This document shows positions 50,774 through 62,973 of a stretch of DNA of 64,000 bases, one piece after another. The notes beneath the pieces were generated by a model, which saw only the letters and a list, made by a program, of their open reading frames with translations, made no database searches and had not been told where the DNA came from. This DNA comes from Sphagnum magellanicum (Eukaryota > Streptophyta > Sphagnopsida > Sphagnales > Sphagnaceae). Numbering within the stretch: the stretch's first letter is position 1; each line of letters begins with the position of its first letter. The stretch spans positions 6,020,038 through 6,084,037 of the forward strand of contig CM038923.1 of the NCBI GenBank assembly GCA_021904315.1, read 5' to 3'. The position numbers were made by a program, and so were the translations under genes.

Positions 50774-51751
50774 TTATCTGCCGAAGAGGCGAGTGAAGAA
50801 GTTGCCTGTTTCAGGTGGTGGGTTCTCTGCGCATTCAACGTGAGCATATCGTCCGAGTGAATCTTTGGTGCGAGGGGCACCTTCAGTGTCTTTCTTGCAG
50901 TATCTGCAGGTCTTGTCCACCCATCCTTCTTCTACGTAGTCTCCAACGACTGCCACAATACCCAAAACCACAGTGCGCGAAAATTCTCAATCCCAGTCAG
51001 TGATCCACAGTCAGTGATCCAAATAAGCTTCTTCACTGCCAGTCTGAGAAAGGATTTTTCATTCTTGACTGAACATACACCCCAGCAGTTTTGTGCAGAG
51101 TAACAACTTACCTTCAACGGAGTCTTTGAAGAAGTCACGGTACGTCCCTCCTATCTTTCTCCTGAGCGCAGCATACTGCATAGAAAGAGTTTGGGTCAGA
51201 GTGATAAGTGGGGAGTCTACAGATTCTGTGTTTCTTTGACGTAGGACTAGAGTTAGACATTGGATGTCTGAGAATCAGGAAACATGACGAAGGGATGTCG
51301 TCGAGTAGAAGAGAAATTAAAACATCAACACTTGACAAGGACGAGCGATGGAGCTGTGCAGCAGCAAAATGGAGTTACCTACCTGCTCGCGGCTCATTCG
51401 GTCCCCGGATTGGGTCGCTCGCCTTGCATCGTTCAGTAGTTCCGCATCCTTCTCGGACCGTGTTTCCGCGAAATCCAAGGCATCTGTGATACTGGTGAAG
51501 AAGCTGGACTGCTGCGTGGTGGTGGTGGTGGTAGACTTGTTAGTGTCTAATTCCGCTGAATCCTGCTTCTCATCCTCTTTCGCGGCTGCTCTCACCAAAA
51601 CACATCTGGGCAACGACGACGTCTTAACCCTCCCTGAAGATAATGGTACTACTGCAACCTTCACTGAGCTCTCGCTACTGGATGACGACGAAGCAGCCGG
51701 AAACCCGGTAGGAACCAAAGCCCCGCACAACGAACACGCAGGTGCAGCCAT
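50774..51751 (-). CDS. Plastid-targeted zinc-motif protein, PIFI-like
   Basis: Three exons, 51751-51383, 51175-51112 and 50949-50774, all GT-AG with matching phase, give 202 residues. The N-terminus is Ser/Ala/Val-rich with few acidic residues, as in a chloroplast transit peptide. The conserved part runs from ITDALDFAETRSEKDAELL through MSREQ, YAALRRKIGGTYRDFFKD and DYVEEGWVDKTCRYCKKDTE to GRYAHVEC and a final NFFTRLFGR. The CRYC and HVEC pairs could bind a zinc ion. The layout resembles the plant protein PIFI (post-illumination chlorophyll fluorescence increase), linked to chlororespiratory electron flow; I make that match from memory and hold it loosely. It converges with the 49.5-kb gene and diverges from the ORF at 52060. 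Confidence 0.82.
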
Positions 51752-51834
51752 GTGAAAAACCGCGCGATGATCAAAGAGGTAGCTCTCACGTTGTTCGATT
51801 CCCGCTCAAAATTCGCACTTACAGTAAGTACCCG

Positions 51835-51844
51835 AAACCCTAAA
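51835..51844 (+). promoter_or_regulatory. Telo-box upstream of the plastid zinc-motif gene
   Basis: AAACCCTAAA lies about 85 bases upstream of the minus-strand ATG at 51751, in the expected leader or proximal promoter. Confidence 0.45.
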
Positions 51845-52059
51845 AACTACAACCTATTCGCCACTATTCTAGTCTCCTTCAATTCCCCGCAAGAGACAAC
51901 CAGATTTTCTTGCAGCTCAGAATGAAATTGGATACAAATTCTCGAAGCTGGGATGCAGCACTTTGGGAGATCGAGTACGGTAGTATTGTTTTCCGAGTCA
52001 AGATCCAGCTGCTGCTAAACTTTTGGAATCGTTAACAGAAATTCTGTGCGCGATCGCTG

Positions 52060-52359
52060 ATGATACGGATTTATTCTGCCATTCGTCTTTCTGGATCGAT
52101 CCAGGATGCGATTGCTTGCGCTTTGTTGTGGTGGAGATTAGCCGACGGCGATTTGTGGTTCGAGAGCTCGACAACAGAGTGTGTGCGCGCGCGCAACCGA
52201 CCGACCTTCGGCGACCTCGCGGTTACGGGAGACGAAGACAACGAGATCCCAATCTCCATAGGACCTGGAGCAATAGTGCTGGCAGCTGCAAGGCTGAGGA
52301 AATGCTTACGCCACGTGTTCATTTTTGGGTTCGATGGGTCGGGGCGGTTCCCAAATTGA
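52060..52359 (+). CDS. Possible small protein of 99 residues, function unknown
   Basis: ATG at 52060, TGA at 52357. The translation has protein-like texture: SIQDAIACALLWWRLADGDL, then FGDLAVTGDEDNEIPISIGP, then AAARLRKCLRHVFIFGFDG. GC-rich third positions match the neighbouring gene. It starts about 300 bases from, and divergent to, the plastid zinc-motif gene. Overlapping open frames (52023-52397 plus strand, 52071-52322 minus strand) weaken the case, since GC-rich DNA keeps several frames open. It could be a real gene, an exon of a longer one, or leader sequence. Confidence 0.35.
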   Translation: MIRIYSAIRLSGSIQDAIACALLWWRLADGDLWFESSTTECVRARNRPTFGDLAVTGDEDNEIPISIGPGAIVLAAARLRKCLRHVFIFGFDGSGRFPN

Positions 52360-52397
52360 AAAGGTCGTCATGTCATTCGACATCTCAAATCAGGTGA

Positions 52398-54340
52398 GAC
52401 CTCATTGATACTTAAATAATGTGAACATTGGAATGCACCTAATTTTTTGATTTCACAAAATGAGAATTTGAATGAAATAATAGAGTTATTTGTAAAGTAA
52501 GAAAAAAACAGCACCAGAACCCCCTGAGTTGGGTTATACACAGGGTGCGATTAAAAAAAACCTGCAAAAAAGTACATTACCATTCAATGGAGGATGAAAC
52601 TCAGAAAACCATCAATTTTGGTGGTAAACTGAGTTTCGTCCTGTCTTTCATGAGCGCCTCCACTGCTGCTACATATATTTTCACGTCTTACTGTATAATT
52701 ACTATAATTAGCCTTGAACCTTGTGCATTAAACGCTGAGTTTCAGCATCTCATGCTGACGAGATGCAGCACTTCATACTGAGATTTAATAGAATGTCTTT
52801 ACTTTGCAGATACCACTGAAAGAGGGGATATGGGGTGAAGGAGGCCCAAAGAAGGGTTACTTTGTGGATAACTCTAATGGGTGATATTTTTGCTGTTGCT
52901 GGACCGTCATATCCAACAATCAACTCTTCAATGCCACCCTAAAATTCCTCACCTCAGAGGAATCACATTCATGGTAGTGTAAATGCAAACCAGGTTTTTC
53001 TCGCCCACTCTTATAGTATTAGTGTACTAATAAAAAGAGGTCTTGAATAGGTTTGTATGTAGGTGTGCAGAAAAATGTTATGGCCAATGAAATTCCTAGA
53101 TTTGTTGGTCTGATTTTTTAAAAAAAATTTATCTTGAGTGAAAGTGTAACACGGGTTGGTAGGTTAGTGAGAGTTTTAAAGGATCAATGGCAATGTAAAA
53201 AAGGGAACATTATTTTCAATGTTCAGCAAAATAGGGTTGTTTGTAAGCTTGGAGATTATTATTATTTTATTTTTTTGGGCCAATGGGATTGTTGGATTTG
53301 ATGGTCTAAATTTTATTTTCTTAGTTATATTTAGCAAACTAACAGTCAATGTGTAAATAATTATTTACAGATTGGGTTCTAGCACATTATTTGAGTTTTT
53401 GTTTTTCTTTCCCCATTTTGTGATATAGCCACATTTGCTATATCATTCACAAGATGAATTAGTCAACTTTGGTTATAAGCAGGGCAAGAAAGTAAATTTT
53501 TCAAAAAAATCATGCTATATTTTAGCAAGATATTGGAACCTATTGTTCAAATTTGACAATTTTAGAATCATTTTCTTCCAAATTTGACAACTTGGTGCAT
53601 TTTTTCCATAAAAATCTTTTGTATGAAAACCATCAGAATTTTGTTGTTCACAAGTTAGCGAAATTCACAGGAAAAAAACACATTGGTCTAAACCAATGTT
53701 GGTTCATTAGTATTTTAAAAAATAACCAGCAAAAAAATTTTATAAAAAAAAATTGGGATCACATAAGTTATCAATATCAATATCAAAAATTTTGGGTGTT
53801 GGGTAGGTGCGTGTTCACCAATGTTTATGTTAAAACTTAAGATGAAAAGGGTCGGTATTTAGAGGAGGAAGGCTATTTGACCAGAGAGCACAGTGAGGGT
53901 TCTGCATATACATGACAATAATGTTGACAGATTCACTATTTTTCGCAAGAGCATGAATATGGCCAGCCCATCTGATTGTCAATTTGATGAAGAAATTTTG
54001 CTTGTCTTAATTAGAATCTAGTATTTGCCAAGTTTAAACCATTTTCACAACTTTTTGAGGGAATTATTTAGGTGTGCAAAGAGCTGCAAACTTGGGTTGA
54101 ATAAATGAAAATGCTAACTTTCCCTCTTTCTGCTCTAAGGACATGGAGTGATGATGAGAATTCATTTGTAGAAAACAATACAAAAGTAAGGCGTCATTTC
54201 TGCAGCTTGTGTTTCTGTTTTATTTGGCTACAATTGCAATGAACTAAAAATGGACATTTTTTTGGGGTTCCTAGATTGTCAGGGACATTCTTCCCCCCAA
54301 AATGAAGCTATTGTGTTTAGAACCATTACAGAGTATAGTA
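52398..54340. other. Intergenic DNA
   Basis: No convincing coding sequence on either strand. Composition drops back to AT-rich after about 52.9 kb. Confidence 0.55.
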
Positions 54341-54353
54341 GCTTCAAGGGATT

Positions 54354-54600
54354 TTACCAGTGTTGCCCGGATATATCCAAAATTCTGGATATGAACCCGG
54401 ATAGTACCCAGATATGCATGTAGCCATATCTGGAATTTGATTTTTTCAAATATTCATCCTTATACATATTTGGCATAAAACGGTCATGCAATAACCAATG
54501 CTCGTCCATATCCAGGCGAGAATTGCCTGTACCAGTATGCACATCTAGCCACTCATGGATGGATATGCCCGGATATATGCATATGCATATCTGATGCATA
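54354..54600. repeat. GGATATATCC-type palindromic repeat patch
   Basis: Short palindromic words (GGATATATCC, CCGGATATATGC, GCATATGC, ATCCGGAT-like) recur between about 54366 and 54600. No function is apparent. Confidence 0.4.
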
Positions 54601-54626
54601 ACCGATGCATTCTAGCATATGATTGG

Positions 54627-54690
54627 TTAGGGATTAGGGATTAGGGCTAGGGTTAGATTGAGATGGAACTCACAACGTTTAGGGTTTAGT
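54627..54690 (+). repeat. Interstitial telomere-like repeats
   Basis: TTAGGGATTAGGGATTAGGG at about 54627-54646 is followed by CTAGGGTTAG and, after a short gap, GTTTAGGGTTTAG at about 54678-54690. These are variants of the plant TTTAGGG heptamer. Confidence 0.6.
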
Positions 54691-54979
54691 GTTTCACACT
54701 TTGTGGAGTGCAAAGTGCAAAAATATTATTGGCAAAGCTTTGACTGTAACATGCAAAGTGCATGTCATTTATAAACCTTGGTTGGACTTATGATTTGTGA
54801 TTTTTTGCAACAAAATTTGAGTGCGAAATGTTTTTTATCTTCTCGTCTTCTTTGCATGGTCATATTCTCTTCTACTTTCCTTGTTTCAAGTGCAGCTCTT
54901 CAACAATGCATCATGCTTGCAATGCTTTTGTTGAGGTGAGAGTGTGAGCATGGTTTGAAGTATGAAGTATGAACACTTT

Positions 54980-55605
54980 CTATGAGGTGTGAGCATGTGA
55001 GGTTAGAGGTTCCTTGGAAGTTGTTGTAGTCTCAAAGGCCTTCTCTTTCATAGATTCCACTATTTCATATGATTTATCCTTGGTTGTTTGCAATGTAGAC
55101 CCAAGTCTTTCCTTGGTAGTTCCTGTAGTTTCAAAGGCCTTTTCTTTTGTAGATCCTTTTGTCTCCAATGTCTTATCCTTCATTATCTTGATAGTAGATT
55201 CTACCTTCTCTTTCGCAACTCTTGTAGTCTCAAAAGGCTTTTGTTTTGTTTCATTTACAGTTGAACCAACATTCTTTTTTGTGTCTCCAACTTTCTTTTG
55301 AGCATTTTCAACAATTTCACTAGTCTTTTACTACACAGTTCCAATGAATTGAATATCTTTCTGTTTCAGTTGTTCCAAAATTAAGCTAACATCAGAGTCA
55401 TATTCCTCTTTAGCAACATCATATTGAACTTCATCTTTCCAATTTAATCATCCTTGTGTGGCTTGTCATCTGATGCTCCCAAGGTTGAAGCATCATGATC
55501 CTTGATTTGATTAGCTTTTTCTTTGGTAACTTGAGTTATCTTAGACACCTTTTGAACAACAATGTCCTTTGATTCACTTACTTTGTCCTTTGTTGCTTTC
55601 TATGA
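54980..55605 (-). pseudogene. LEA (group 3/4)-like gene, broken
   Basis: On the minus strand, repeated hydrophilic 11-mer-like units rich in Lys, Glu and Thr are readable: TKEKAFETTGTTKERLGS, TTKDKSYEIVESMKEKAFET, and upstream NAQKKVGDTKKNVGSTVNET, ATKDKVSESKDIVVQKVSKI and TQVTKEKANQIKDHD. This is the texture of late embryogenesis abundant proteins, amphipathic desiccation protectants. The ORF is broken by a TAA near 55444 with a frame change just after it, and by TAG-TAA near 55332. Introns could explain part of this, but no GT-AG pair clearly rescues both breaks. The readable end is the TGA/TAG region near 54980. Confidence 0.6.
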
Positions 55606-55619
55606 GATTAGAGGTTTCA

Positions 55620-57630
55620 AGTTGAAGGTCTGAGGTCATTGTGTTAGGTTTAAGGTTTGAGTTTCTGGTCACTATCTGGGTCTAAGGTTTGAGTTATGGT
55701 CACTTTGTTAGGTCTAAGGTCATTGTGTCAAGTATGAGGTCTGACAAAATTGAAGGTATGACCTTTAAATGTCTAGGTGTTTTTTTATGAGGTCTGAGGT
55801 TTAAGGTCATAACGCTCTTTTTTTTGGCTTTGCTCTTTTGTTTAGTTTACAACTATTTTCCAAAGGGTATGTAGTAGTGGCAGCAATGGATTTGTATGTG
55901 AGGATTTCATGCCCTTGAACCGAAGTTCATGCATTTTATGGTGTAAAAATGATGATGATGATCAAGTTCTTCTTGATGCAAATATTGAAGTTGGGTTCAA
56001 GTCTTTGTGGACAAATATGGGTGCAAATTCTTTAAGGTGTATTAAAATCTTGTCACAACGTCACCTTTTTTTGTATTTTTCACCTAGTCCTTTTTTACCA
56101 TGTAAAGACACATTTATGGATGATTATGATGGAATCTATAATTGTAATAGTTTAAAATATAGTCATTTTGAAAATTTTGACAACTTTTGATTCATTATTT
56201 TTTATGGGGGATCAAAATATAGGGTAAAAAAAGATTGTAATAAGGGCTAGGCCCTTTTTGTCTTGTGTGGTACACTTTAAAAGATTTTCACCCATATATC
56301 TTGCATGTGTAATTAGTTGAAACCACCCAACTTATCAAGGTAAGTATCCATCCATCCCATTTCCTGCCCCCCCCAAAAAAAGGACCCACATCGTCCCTTT
56401 CTCCTCTTTATGTGATCTTCTTCTATTACTAGGAGGAATCATATAGATGTGTAATCAAGCTTCAATCTTCCTTTTTGGCTTATAGGATGATTACCAAGTT
56501 GAAGTTCTTAGGTTCTATGCATGTTGCATCATCCTTTATCTCCCTAGTTCTTGATGTGCATGGATGATGGTGGAGTTTTCAACATGTGGAAAAAAACATA
56601 TTTAGTTTTGAGTTGGTTGTTGTGGTGATTTCATTTGCTTGCTTATTATTTTTTTTGGTTTGTTTTTACCCTACAAACAACAATGTTTGTTTGTCATTGA
56701 GGAACATTTGCACTAAGGTTGTTAACATGGATTTTGCATCTTGGGTTTTTGTTTTGGTTTTTCTTTGCAGAGAACAATAGTGTCATCACCAAGGAACAAT
56801 GACTCCTAGCTTGTGAATATGATGGAATTTGTTTTGTTACTTTTAGGGTTTCTTTGGGCTTTGCAAACAATAATGAATGTTGTAAGACGTAACAAAGTAT
56901 TAGTAAGTTGTGTTGTTGATTGATGAATTTGGTTATTGTTATTGGGTTTTTTTTGGTTCTATAGATAACAAACAATATCGCAAAGCCAATGATGATTTCT
57001 TTTGCTCGAAGTGTTGATTGAATATGCTTGTTTACTTTTCTTTTTTGTGTTATTTTTTGTTGATATGTAGACAACAATGTCACAAAACAACTTCTTCAAT
57101 TACCTAAACCCCCAACACGATCTTTCAAACCATGCCCAACACCCAATTCTTGTCACCTAATTCACCTGGACTTTGTTGTTGATGGTTGATGCATTCATTA
57201 AAACTATCTTCCAATTGGAACGTCTATAGCTTTGGTGGAGATTCCAGCAATTTGGTTTGTAGCAACATTTCTACATCAACCATTGATAATGTAAGTCCTT
57301 TATATTTCATGTCTTTTCAATTTGTTTGTTGTATATATTTAGTTCAGTTTTGTACATGTGTCCATGAACCTTTTCCAATTGAATTATGAGCTTCCATGTT
57401 TTGCCTTGAACTTTTTTTGTTTTTTTGCATTTTGTTGGTTTTTAAAAGTTAGGTTGTAGTTTTGGTTTTATAGTAGTGAGCAATGGTTGAAAATGATGAT
57501 GTGCAATTGGTTGAGTCCATTGGTGGTATTGATGGAACACCACTAACATCAGATGTTTAGAGTGTGCGTATGCATGGTTTTGTTGGTGTTAGTTTTATTG
57601 TTGTTGTTTCAAATCCTATTGTTGTTGTTG
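55620..57630. other. Intergenic DNA upstream of the hAT-like pseudogene
   Basis: Around 55620-55820 variants of GAGGTCTGAGGTTTAAGGTC repeat. The rest is T/G-rich on the plus strand with no recognised protein. It may contain the 5' part of the hAT-like element, but I see no terminal inverted repeat. Confidence 0.45.
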
Positions 57631-57639
57631 CCTTAAATT

Positions 57640-59900
57640 TTGCTATTGTTGTTTCAAATTTTCCTAAGGTTTAGATCCAAAAGTTAGCAACTATACAAGC
57701 ACAAGCTATAGCTTAGAAATCACATAATCGAACTTCATTGTGTTGGGGTTTTTTTGTTGTAAATGACAACTTACCTATGGATCTTGAAAAGCTATAAATG
57801 TTGTGGTGCATTATTTGTAGAATAGAACAAGTGCTCTTGATTTATGCCAACGTTTTATTTTATGAAAAGGCCTTATTAAATATGGTAAGATTAATGGGAT
57901 CACTCCCATGATGACTTATGTTGAATCTACGTATCCAAAGTTAGTTGGTTGTTGAAAGTTGGAACTTTTTGTTAGTCAGGAACTTCTTGTTGTTGTTACA
58001 AGTCATAGTTAACAATCTAGGAAGAAACGGTTTAGGCCATATGGGTGTGTAATCACATCATATTTTGGTACTACAAACCCGTACAAGAAGTCTAATGAAG
58101 CACAATAGCAGTTTTTTGAAGACTTAATCTTGTATATTTACGAGGGGTACAAGCCCCTTTCCATTTGTAACAATATTTGGTTGAGGAGGTTGGTATTATG
58201 CCTTTGCTCACATGTTGTTTTTCCTTCTTAGGCTATGTTTGTAGAAGAAGTGTTGCTTACAATGGTAAAAGAAACCATGCAATTACATGTGTTACTAAGG
58301 CTTATTGAGGCAACAACATTATTAGTTAGTTTTGATTTCTAGATGTCCAGAGGCAGTGTGGACACCTTTGCCTTGGTAATTAATTACTTGAATGAATGTT
58401 GGATGCCCCAACATGTTATCATTGGTTTATTTGAGGTTCATGAGACCATTGGGCTTTCCATGGTAGGTCAGTTATGTTCTTTACTTGAAAAGCATGATCT
58501 AATGCATCGTATGATTACCTTTGTGAAAGATGAAGGCAACAACTTGATGTCTATGGCAACAACATTGTGTTCCATTGTTGATTGTCACCTTTTGAAACTT
58601 CAACGGGTTTGTGAAGGTATGTGTTTTGGTCACATTATGTTTAAAACTTGCCAATATGTTACTAATGATGAAAAGGTGACTACAGGTCTGAAACAAGTTA
58701 ATGTGAAGGCTACCCAAGGGAACTTACAAAAGATAATCACATGGACAAAGAAGTCAAGAAAGGGAAAACAAGAATGGGAAAAGGCATGTGTTGAAAAGGG
58801 GTTGTGGCTTCAGAAACTTAAAACCCTAGTGAAGACAAGATTCTCTAGTAAGGTAATCATGTTTAAAGAGGTACTGGAAGTCAAAGAGCCCATTCTTTTG
58901 TGTTAAGGGAGGCATAAAACAATTACCTTGCAACAAAGGGTTCCTAAGGCTGAGGTATGGGTAATCGTAAAAGCACTCACATTTGTTTTGAATTATGTTG
59001 TCATTACTTGAGTGATGAACTAATCATGAGGACACTAGAAACTATTTAATGCTCTTAATACATGTATCAATTTGACATTAATTTTGGAAGTTGAGGTTGT
59101 ACAAGCTACTAATGTTTTTGATGCTTTATATGCATTTGATGTTGAACTTATCATTTTTTAAAACATGTGGGCAGAAGTTGCTAAGGTCATCAAAACTTTT
59201 TTGCAATTTCTACAAGCCTATGATTCACATTCAGTGCACAATATATTCACCTTTATGCTTGATCCTAGGTTCAACTCTTTGAGGGTTGTGGAAAACTATG
59301 TGGGATGTGGGGCTTGTATTCATTTTGTTATAAAGTATGATGCTAATGCAATAATCCCTCTTCTAATGACTATGTTTGAGGTATTAAACCATATTGTCCA
59401 AGGATGTGCAATACAAGTTGTTGGACCTATTGTTGGATTTAATGACTCTATTGAAAAAGATAATAATATATTTGGTGTGGGCGCATCTATGGAAGAGTCA
59501 TCACGTGCACTTGTTGGGGAATTGTCCTTGTTTAGGAGGTTATATGTATTACATGTGTTGATCCTTTAGCTTCGTGTTGAATTCATAAAACCCAATTCCC
59601 AAATGTTAACTTCCTTGTTAAACAAATATTAAGAATTCCAAGATCATAAATTGAAACTAAATGTGTGTTTAGTCTTGTTGGCGTGTTGATAGCTTTAAAA
59701 TGTTGTAGGTTGTAGGTGGATAATTTAAACTAAATCATCACCATGATGAAGAACTAGCCTAATGGTCCTTGTCTAAATTGTTCACAACATAAGGATTTAA
59801 CAAACTTTCTGAAAGTTGAATTTGTATTGGTTGAAGATAATTATGATTTGATTGAGGAATCAAATTATTCTAAGCAATTGGAACTAAATAAAAATTTATT
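57640..59900 (+). pseudogene. hAT-like (BED-finger type) transposase, decayed
   Basis: Domains can be followed across several frames. The N-terminal finger region reads SHNRTSLCWGFFVVN and, after a stop, MLWCIICR (about 57718-57822). The largest open part, 58343-58906, reads MSRGSVDTFALVINYLNECW, GLFEVHETIGLSM, RMITFVKDEGNNLMSMATTL, TWTKKSRKGKQEWEKAC and LVKTRFSSKVIMF, a good match to the RNase H-like core of a plant hAT transposase family. A later part, 59165-59569 (MWAEVAKVIKTFLQFLQAYD, then LDPRFNSLRVVENYVG, then NNIFGVGASMEESSRALVGE), covers the region before the dimerisation domain, which is itself scrambled. Stops and frameshifts rule out activity. Confidence 0.78.
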
Positions 59901-60600
59901 TGGCATTGGTAAGGGGAGTTTAAAAAATTATTGTTGTTTTTGGGATTGCGAAACTTGAATGATAATTTGCATGATCTTCTTTTTGTTCCTATGTGGATGG
60001 GAAGAACACAATGTGATGTTGTGAAGGATGAGCAAAAAAAAAAATTTCAAAATGGTGAGGGTCCAGTGGTGGGTTCCAATGAAGAAAGGTTCAAATTTGG
60101 ATGAACAATGTTTGTATGAAGATTGTTGGAATGGTAAATGGAAATGTAATTTAGATCCAAAATAGTGGTTCAACATTTTAATTGTTCTTTTTTCCTTTCA
60201 TGCTCTAAAAAATACAAAAGCAAAAGTCAAATTAGTTTTCTTGAAAGTTTTGCTTTTTGAATTAAAGTCAATCTTGAGGCTGCTATGATGTTGAAGACAT
60301 GAATAAAATATTGGTGGTTTATCAAAAAAAAATTATTATCATTTAGCTAAATGGTTCTAATATCTTTCGTGCATTTTTCATCTTTTGTGTGTCATTGTAT
60401 TATTTAATGAGTTGAGCTAAGAAACAAATTATTCTTGATTTTAAAAAAATATTCACAATTAGTCATTTATTATGTCACATTTGGTGGCCATTAGATGCCT
60501 TTTTTTTATGATATATATTAATGGAAATTATTAATAAAATAGTAGTATTAAAGTAAATTTAATTAATTAAATACTTATTTGGTTTCATAAATAATTTTTT
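59901..60600. other. AT-rich spacer
   Basis: No coding sequence or terminal inverted repeat of the hAT-like element was identified. Confidence 0.5.
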
Positions 60601-60602
60601 TA

Positions 60603-61150
60603 CCATTGTTGGATTGGCATGGTGCCCCTTGTTTGAAAGTCAACCATCTTTTTTACTAATGGGAAGATTGACTTATGGCTTTCATAATCAATAATAAATT
60701 TTGTTGCACCTGGTGACTAGTAGGTGAAGCTCTCCTTTCATGGTATATAATATATATTTCCAAATGTATTTGGTGTAGTACATGGAGTGACATATTTGGA
60801 TTTATAAAGAAGTCTATTGCCATTGTTGGATTGGCATGTGCCTCTTATTTGAAAGTCAATCATCTTTTTTATTAATGAGAGCTTTCATAATCAATAATAA
60901 ATTATGTTGCACCTGGTGGCCACCACCTGAAACCTTCCTTTCATGGTATAAATATTTCCAAATATATTTGATGTAATAATTAACATATTTGGATCCATAA
61001 ATAAGTCTATTGCCATTGTTGGATTGGCATGGTGTCCCTTGTCATATTTACTTTGACATATTTTAAAATGACATTCATGCATTAAATGATCACAAAATTG
61101 TTAAATTTGGTGGCCACTAGGTGGAGTCCACCCCAACCACCAAGATGCAT
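60603..61150 (+). repeat. Tandem repeat, about 2.7 copies of a 193-217 bp unit
   Basis: Copies start at about 60603, 60820 and 61013 with CCATTGTTGGATTGGCATG. Copies 1 and 2 share GAAAGTCAAYCATCTTTTTT, CTTTCATAATCAATAATAAA, TTGCACCTGGTG, CCTTTCATGGTAT, TTTCCAAATRTATTTG and CATATTTGGAT. Copy 3 is truncated and diverged. GGTGGCCATTAG-like words before copy 1 (60485) and in copy 3 (61110) suggest a longer original array. Confidence 0.85.
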
Positions 61151-62960
61151 AAAATCCTAAATTAAGAATTTAGTCTTACATTAATTAAATATTTTTTCAT
61201 TGTATTATCATTAATCACATTATCAATGAAACTTTTGACTAATTAATAAAAGAAAATTCATTGAAGTTAGTGTTACAAATCATAAGTTTTTGTAATTACT
61301 AATCAAACTCATTGCTATGTGGCATGTCACGAGTTTAGCATGTCACTTTAACATTGCATACCATAACTTGTTATTAATCACCAAAAGTTGCAAGATTCAA
61401 TAAAATTTTGTTATTACTTAATTTCGAATGATTAAAAATACATTAAAAATAAATTTTTAAAAATTTGATATTTGTGTAAAAACCATCAAGTCATGATATT
61501 GACTATAGTCGCAAAACATGATGTCACATAGCATCACAATGTCTTTTATAATTATGTAATCATTAGTATGAACATGTAGTTACAATTGTAATTGAAAAAA
61601 ACAATAATCGCTTTATCAACTAGTTGCAAAACCCAAGATGTATTGTTGTGTTTAAATCCCTACTTTGAAAAATGGAACTGAATTTTTATAAAAACCTAGT
61701 TCAATTTCAATTAAAATCACGATTTAGAACTAGACCACCAATTCGATTTTGATTTAACACCTTCTAAAACTAGGGGTTGGTTCCCACCTTAGTTCTAGAT
61801 CTTCAATGACATCTCCAATTTCAATACTACATAGTTCCAAAAATGAACCTCGGTCCAGGTAAGTTCCAAGTACCTGGATTCAAGACCATTGATTCTTACC
61901 TGACAATCTGGGTACCCAACTAACATTGATGAGTAGCACCTACTTCTCGAGGTTCGAGGTGGTTCGAGGTGGGTCCAACTGGTTCACTCTCATGCACGGC
62001 CCACTAAAGGTGCATCAGTCTTGGTTTCCTGCATACCAAAGTTAGTAACGTACCAAACTCACCAACATTGTCTCCCAGCAGGCTTGGACTTTGAAAGGTC
62101 GACTCCAAGCACCTACGAACGCAGCACCACACCCCGTTGTTTCCGTTTTGAGGCCATCCGGTTGGATGAATCTCAATTCTAGAACCCCTGGCACACTTCG
62201 AGATTCTAGAAGGCCAACACCTTCAACTACAACTATGGGGAGGTTAGCTGGGAACAAGAACCTAATGAAAAAAAAGTGTCAGTACTGTCCTTGCAACATC
62301 CATCCATGGTGGTGCATTCCTGGGTGCTGGTTCACTATGGCCCACCACATGTGCAAATGTGAACAGGATGATAGTTTCCCTGAACGCACGCAGGCGCCGC
62401 CTTCTTCATAACTCACTCGCTGGGCTGCAGTTTGTCTGGACGAACAGGAAATGAGAACAGAACGACTTTGGCAAAATGTTTTAAAAGAGATCCACTAGAG
62501 AATTATAAATTCAATCGTGTTGAAAACTTTGGTAATGTACTTGCAGTAGTGACATCGACACTAGAGACACTAAAGTCAAGTACTCTTGTATCCCCGTGTC
62601 TTGTACCTACGAAGCATCAAAAGGTCATGGGTGGGGTGGGTGGGGCAAGATTTTCCCTGTCTATTGTCAAGTGATCATGCATGACTTTGATTGCGCAGGT
62701 TGAAATGTATAGATGATGAACTTTCCTGGTTGTTGTAAGACACAACAGTCATCTTCACCAATTTACAAAGAAGTTGCAGCTCGCTGAATTTAGGCCCTAG
62801 CTCGCTACGTCATGCCATACATAAGCTTGGTAATTGTTGGCGACTCGTAGCAGATTGGGGCGTGGCAGATTGGGATACTCATGGCGTGCGGTACCGTCTG
62901 GAACTATCCATTACAGCTGCAAAGGCGTTGTAAGGAGTTCCGGAGATTTCTCCATTTCCA
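61151..62960. other. Intergenic DNA upstream of the EG45-like gene
   Basis: AT-rich until about 61.8 kb, then of genic composition. Overlapping ORFs of 70-106 codons at 62042-62411 on both strands show no recognisable domain and lack a clear ATG start, so I do not call a gene. Confidence 0.5.
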
Positions 62961-62973
62961 CCTTTTGGTGACC

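Noticed and set aside
52023-52397. 124-codon ORF overlapping the 52060 ORF in another frame
   Set aside because: Arg-rich low-quality translation; the 52060 frame has more protein-like composition, and both cannot be the main product.
54354-54599. Minus-strand 81-codon ORF
   Set aside because: Its codons derive from palindromic GGATATATCC-type repeats; no protein similarity.
62042-62411. Overlapping small ORFs on both strands
   Set aside because: No ATG starts, no domain, and both strands are open, which is usual for GC-richer non-coding DNA.
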